Shown: positions 50,272 to 53,570 of the stretch, piece by piece | Position numbering within the stretch: the first letter of the stretch is position 1 | Layout: every line of letters begins with the position of its first letter | DNA from: Bacteroidales bacterium | GTDB taxonomy: Bacteria; Bacteroidota; Bacteroidia; Bacteroidales; WCHB1-69 | Assembly: GCA_017525505.1 (NCBI GenBank) | Contig: JAFXSR010000063.1 | Span: 1 to 53,570, forward strand | Reading direction: 5' to 3' | Length of the DNA: 53,570 bases | Notes under the pieces: model-generated | What the model was told of the DNA's origin: nothing | Database searches by the model: none | The model's input: the letters and a program-made list of their open reading frames with translations, nothing else | Position numbers and translations under genes: made by a program

Positions 50272-51363
50272 ATGAATTTACAGCATCTTCTTGAAAAACA
50301 GTGTCTTGAAAAGAAAGACATAGCCCAACTGCTCTCCACTGAAGGCGACGAAATGCAAATGTTGCTTAGAAAAGCCCGTGAGGTAAAGTTTGCTCGTTTG
50401 GACAATCATGTGCATCTTAGAGGTCTGATAGAACTGAGTAATATCTGCCGTAAATCATGTTTGTATTGCGGTGTGAGGAGGGATAATCATAAAGTGGAGC
50501 GCTATGAGCTGACGGAGGACGAGGTGCTGGAATGCGCCGAAATGGCCTATAAACTGGGCTATGGTTCCGTGGCTATCCAAAGTGGGGAACGTGACGATAA
50601 GGCCTTTGTGCAGAAAATAACCCACCTTGTGAGGCGAATTAAGGAGATAGATAATGGCTCTTTGGGCATCACATTGTCTTTGGGCGAGCAAAGCGATGAG
50701 GTTTATCGGGAATGGTTTGAGGCGGGAGCGCACCGCTACCTGCTTCGTATAGAGTCTTCCAACGAGGAATTGTACTATAAAATCCATCCTCATGACGAGC
50801 GTCATGATTTTGCCCGCCGTTTGGCCTGCATCGACTCGTTGCTGTCGATAGGTTACCAGACCGGAACAGGCGTGATGGTGGGCTTGCCTTTCCAAACTCT
50901 CGATATTCTGGCGGAGGATTTGCTGTTTTTCAAGAAAAAAGATGTGGCCATGGTGGGCATGGGTCCCTTTATTCCGCATCCCGATACGCCTTTGTACCAG
51001 TATGCCAATATGATTCCTTCCGCAGAGGATCGCATGAACCTCACCTTGAAAATGATTGCCATTTTGCGCCTGATGATGCCCGAAATCAACATGGTGGCGG
51101 CCACGGCCAACCAAACCGTTGATCCTATGGGTCGCGAAAAAGCCATCATGGCTGGCGCCAATGTCATCATGCCAAACATGACCCCGAATGAGTATCGCGA
51201 GGATTATCTGATTTATCCCGACAAAGCCTGTGTGAGCGACAAACCGGAGGAGTGCTTTTCCTGCCTCGACATCCGCATGAAAGCCATCGGACATGAAATT
51301 CTCTACAATGCCTGGGGCGACTCCGTTGCTTTCACGAAGAAAATTAGTAAATCAGCAAATTAG
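50272..51363 (+). CDS. hydE: [FeFe] hydrogenase H-cluster maturation radical SAM enzyme
   Basis: A 363-residue radical SAM protein. The 4Fe-4S motif is C59-RKS-C63-LY-C66, followed by GVRRDNHKVERYELTEDEVLECA, QSGE, LGITLSLGE, HRYLLRIESSNEELYYKIHP, GTGVMVGLPFQT and GPFIPHPDTPLYQ. The sequence fits HydE better than biotin synthase or PylB. HydE helps build the dithiomethylamine-bearing diiron centre with HydF and HydG. Neither partner is in the window, which is common in Bacteroidales. The frame ends against heptad repeats. Confidence 0.92.
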   Translation: MNLQHLLEKQCLEKKDIAQLLSTEGDEMQMLLRKAREVKFARLDNHVHLRGLIELSNICRKSCLYCGVRRDNHKVERYELTEDEVLECAEMAYKLGYGSVAIQSGERDDKAFVQKITHLVRRIKEIDNGSLGITLSLGEQSDEVYREWFEAGAHRYLLRIESSNEELYYKIHPHDERHDFARRLACIDSLLSIGYQTGTGVMVGLPFQTLDILAEDLLFFKKKDVAMVGMGPFIPHPDTPLYQYANMIPSAEDRMNLTLKMIAILRLMMPEINMVAATANQTVDPMGREKAIMAGANVIMPNMTPNEYREDYLIYPDKACVSDKPEECFSCLDIRMKAIGHEILYNAWGDSVAFTKKISKSAN

Positions 51364-51373
51364 TTAATGTGCT

Positions 51374-51450
51374 AATTATCAATTATCAATTATCAACTAT
51401 TAATTATTAATTGTTAATTGTCAATTGTCAACTGTCAACTGTCAACTGTC
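51374..51450. repeat. Heptanucleotide tandem array (11 units) between hydE and mnmA
   Basis: Units in 7-bp register: AATTATC three times, AACTATT, AATTATT, AATTGTT, AATTGTC twice, AACTGTC three times. The consensus drifts smoothly from one end to the other. The stop codon and last residues of mnmA lie in its right end. Confidence 0.92.
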
Positions 51451-52530
51451 AATTAGTCCTCCTCCAACCACTAAACCATCTTTATACAGCACCACCGATT
51501 GTCCCGGTGTGACGCCCCATACGGCTTCGTCAAAATGCAGGCGGATGCGTCGGGTAGCCTCAAAATCGTCTTCTATGATAATTGTTGCGGGGCTGGCGGG
51601 TGATTTGTAGCGGATGCGGGCATAAACCTCGGGAGAGGAACGCAGCCATTCCTCATCACGCAGGAGTACATCGGCGGCATAAACCTCCGTACAATACAAC
51701 TCGTCACGGTCGCCAATGGTCACCTCATTTCGTTCGGCGTCGATATGGGTTACGTATTTCGGTTCACCAAAAGCCACACCCAAGCCCTTGCGTTGGCCTA
51801 TGGTATAGTTGCAATAGCCTTTGTGGCGTCCCACCACTTTTCCTTCGTTATTCACGAAATTGCCTTCTTCAATCCGGCATCCTTGCTCTGCCAGAAAATG
51901 GCGGTAGTCATTGTCGGGAATAAAGCATATTTCCTGCGATTCGCTTTTTTTCGCCAGCTTTTCAAAATGATGCTGCAGTGCCAATTGCCGTACTTCGTCT
52001 TTGGTATAACCACCCAGAGGGAAAATGGTGCGTTTCAGATTCTCCTCGGTAAGCATCCACAAGAAATAGGTCTGGTCTTTATGTGTATCTACAGCATTCT
52101 TTAGGTAATAATGCCCATTGAATTGGGCGATTTGGGCATAATGTCCTGTGGCGATGAAGTCACAGCCGTACTGGTCGGCGGCGGCCAGCAATTCACCCCA
52201 TTTGATGTGCGAGTTGCACAGCACACAGGGGTTAGGTGTGCGCCCTCGCTGGTATTCTTCTACAAAATTGGCAATCACATGGTCGCGAAAAATCTGCCGG
52301 AAGTCCAGAATGTGGTGCTCTATACCCAACGATTCGGCAAAATGTTTGGCCTCTATGATGCTCTCCACCGAGCAGCAGCCTTTCTCGCGGGCCAGACACG
52401 ACTCCTTGATATAGTCGAAAGTGCGGAAGGTGGCACCTACCAGTTCATAGCCTTGCTCGCGCAGCAGCAAGGCGGACACGCTGCTGTCGATGCCGCCGCT
52501 CATGGCCATCAATACCCTTTTGTTTTTCAT
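51442..52530 (-). CDS. mnmA: tRNA-specific 2-thiouridylase
   Basis: A 362-residue protein from the ATG at 52530; the upstream TTG is not used. PP-loop MAMSGGIDSSVSALLL near the N-terminus, catalytic Cys in NPCVLCNSHIKWG, FIATGHYAQI, KDQTYFLW, the second catalytic Cys in KKSESQEICFIPDNDYRHF, then the beta-barrel domain ending RRIRLHFDEAVWGVTPGQSVVLYKDGLVVGGG. It puts sulfur on the wobble uridine of tRNAs for Lys, Glu and Gln. The last residues (LIDS) are encoded by the heptad array. Confidence 0.96.
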   Translation of the reverse strand: MKNKRVLMAMSGGIDSSVSALLLREQGYELVGATFRTFDYIKESCLAREKGCCSVESIIEAKHFAESLGIEHHILDFRQIFRDHVIANFVEEYQRGRTPNPCVLCNSHIKWGELLAAADQYGCDFIATGHYAQIAQFNGHYYLKNAVDTHKDQTYFLWMLTEENLKRTIFPLGGYTKDEVRQLALQHHFEKLAKKSESQEICFIPDNDYRHFLAEQGCRIEEGNFVNNEGKVVGRHKGYCNYTIGQRKGLGVAFGEPKYVTHIDAERNEVTIGDRDELYCTEVYAADVLLRDEEWLRSSPEVYARIRYKSPASPATIIIEDDFEATRRIRLHFDEAVWGVTPGQSVVLYKDGLVVGGGLIDS

Positions 52531-52565
52531 TGGACGAGGATTTTTGGTTTTCAATCGTTTTCGAA

Positions 52566-53432
52566 CTATATTTTCAGCTGGTCAAAGTTTTTGCCGAAAA
52601 CACCGTATGTTTTTGATATACTGATAAATGATGTATCATCAATTTCCTTGATGATGCGGGTGATGAGCACCTTGTCGGTACGGTGGGCGATAATCAGCAG
52701 AATTTCACTTTCCTCCTTGGAGTATGAGCCGGTAGCCTTGATAAAGGTGGCTCCCCGTTGGAGTTCCGTGTTGATGCGCTCGGCAATCTCTTTGTTTTTC
52801 TTTGAGAAGACCATAATCTGGTAGCTTTGCTTGTAACCGTCGATTACCACATCGGACACCACGGTATAAACAAACATCACCACCATGCTATAGACCAGCT
52901 TTTCGAGGTCTTGTACGATGAAATAGGAAGAGCCCAGGATGACCAGATTGGTGTACAGCGTGACGCGCCCGTATGAGATATTACGGTATTTGCCAATCAT
53001 CAGGGCTACAATGTCGGTGCCGCCGGTGTTGCCGCCCCAGTTGATGGCCATGCCCACGCCGAAGGCCGCCAGCGAGGCACCTATCAGGGAGCACATGAAT
53101 TTGTCATCGACCAGGGGCTGCGTGAAGATCGCCTGGCCAATAGCCATGAAAGTGGAGAGAATTACGGAGCAGATGATGGTGTTGACGCAGAATTTCCTGC
53201 CTAATACTTTCCAGGCAAAGGCTACCAGAATAAGATTCAGCACCAGGGTGGAGATGCCGACCGGGATTTTCAGGGCGAAGTAGAGGATGGCTCCTATACC
53301 GCTGACCCCGCCGCCGGTGAGCTCGTGGGGAATCATAAAAGCGGTCCATCCGAATGCGAAAATTGCTAATCCGATGGTGATAAATACGAAATTTCTGACT
53401 TCTTTTAAAACATCTTTTCCGCTAAGTGACAT
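52566..53432 (-). CDS. YitT-family membrane protein
   Basis: A 288-residue protein with five or six membrane segments (FITIGLAIFAFGWTAFMIP, then GGGVSGIGAILYF, STLVLNLILVAFAWKVLG and AFGVGMAINWGGNTGGTDIVAL) and a C-terminal DUF2179 domain (GYKQSYQIMVFSKKNKEIAERINTELQRGATFIKATGSYSKEE). This is the YitT/DUF161 arrangement; transport substrate unknown. It lies 35 bp upstream of mnmA on the same strand, so they are probably co-transcribed. Confidence 0.9.
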   Translation of the reverse strand: MSLSGKDVLKEVRNFVFITIGLAIFAFGWTAFMIPHELTGGGVSGIGAILYFALKIPVGISTLVLNLILVAFAWKVLGRKFCVNTIICSVILSTFMAIGQAIFTQPLVDDKFMCSLIGASLAAFGVGMAINWGGNTGGTDIVALMIGKYRNISYGRVTLYTNLVILGSSYFIVQDLEKLVYSMVVMFVYTVVSDVVIDGYKQSYQIMVFSKKNKEIAERINTELQRGATFIKATGSYSKEESEILLIIAHRTDKVLITRIIKEIDDTSFISISKTYGVFGKNFDQLKI

Positions 53433-53520
53433 GATATGGTTGTTTTTGATGATTTTTCTGAAAATTTTATCTCTCTGATTATTAGATATTTGATTTTGAT
53501 TTAAAGCTAAAAATCCGCTG

Positions 53521-53528
53521 CAAAATTA
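53521..53528 (-). promoter_or_regulatory. -7 box TAATTTTG
   Basis: Plus-strand CAAAATTA, 88 bases before the YitT-family gene; likely promoter of the YitT and mnmA pair. Confidence 0.65.
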
Positions 53529-53570
53529 CAAAAAAAAGAAAATAGAAAAAAATTGACGAAGCAAAGAAAA

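Noticed and set aside
50455..51294. 279-codon open frame antisense to hydE
   Set aside because: Shadow of the radical SAM gene; His-rich, no recognisable domain, no promoter.
51374..51450. Possible CRISPR array
   Set aside because: The units are 7 bp, directly adjacent and without spacers; no cas gene is in the window.

Overview
The window reads as a chromosomal stretch of a gut-type Bacteroidales bacterium. Three signals support this. About twenty genes are preceded by the Bacteroidetes -7 box TAnnTTTG. Two large secreted proteins end in type IX secretion (T9SS, Por-type) sorting domains. The protein families (DUF2723, DUF5036, BspA-type leucine-rich repeats, FN3/cleaved-adhesin modules, DUF2007) are typical of the phylum. 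No plasmid, phage or transposase gene is visible, but several stretches are accessory in character.

Layout. 1-5141: the end of a TonB-like protein, then five same-strand genes for exported proteins, one of them an S41 peptidase. 5142-9705: an accessory block with an AbiEii-type toxin-antitoxin pair, small orphan genes that share a duplicated promoter cassette, and a zeta-type kinase with a small partner. 9706-10195: a non-coding stretch with an orphan promoter. 10196-18340: housekeeping genes (cyclophilin lipoprotein, pheS, a DUF2723 membrane glycosyltransferase-like protein, GDP-mannose pyrophosphorylase, hutI). 18397-22190: a phosphoethanolamine-transferase-like enzyme, a membrane protein and an M28 peptidase. 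22353-23964: a DUF5036-like lipoprotein, a 214-nt imperfect hairpin and a PIN toxin-antitoxin pair. 24126-29388: small enzymes plus an ATPase gene bracketed by two copies of a 54-bp palindrome-bearing promoter. 29511-33896: a BspA-like T9SS protein, three membrane proteins including an HEGAH-containing one, a DUF2007 protein and a DegT aminotransferase. 34017-42620: uvrA, two divergent DUF4143 ATPases, aroE, a DedA protein and a frameshifted TPR gene. 42871-50046: a 2391-residue T9SS adhesin-like protein. 50272-53432: hydE, mnmA and a YitT-family protein.

Three themes link separate parts. First, short tandem repeats with a strict 7-bp period occur between genes at several loci, and once inside aroE, where they encode an extra loop. 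A second, hairpin-forming repeat family sits exactly at gene 3' ends. Second, the P-loop ATPase genes and the AbiE pair each carry a strong palindrome at the promoter or start codon, as expected for self-regulated modules. Third, an export and surface economy is visible: T9SS cargo, DUF2723 next to a GDP-mannose synthase (suggesting protein O-mannosylation), lipoproteins and secreted peptidases.

The least explained objects are the 22984-23197 hairpin, the duplicated operator around the 26254-27651 ATPase, and the heptanucleotide insertion in aroE. All assignments come from reading motifs by eye. No database search was run.
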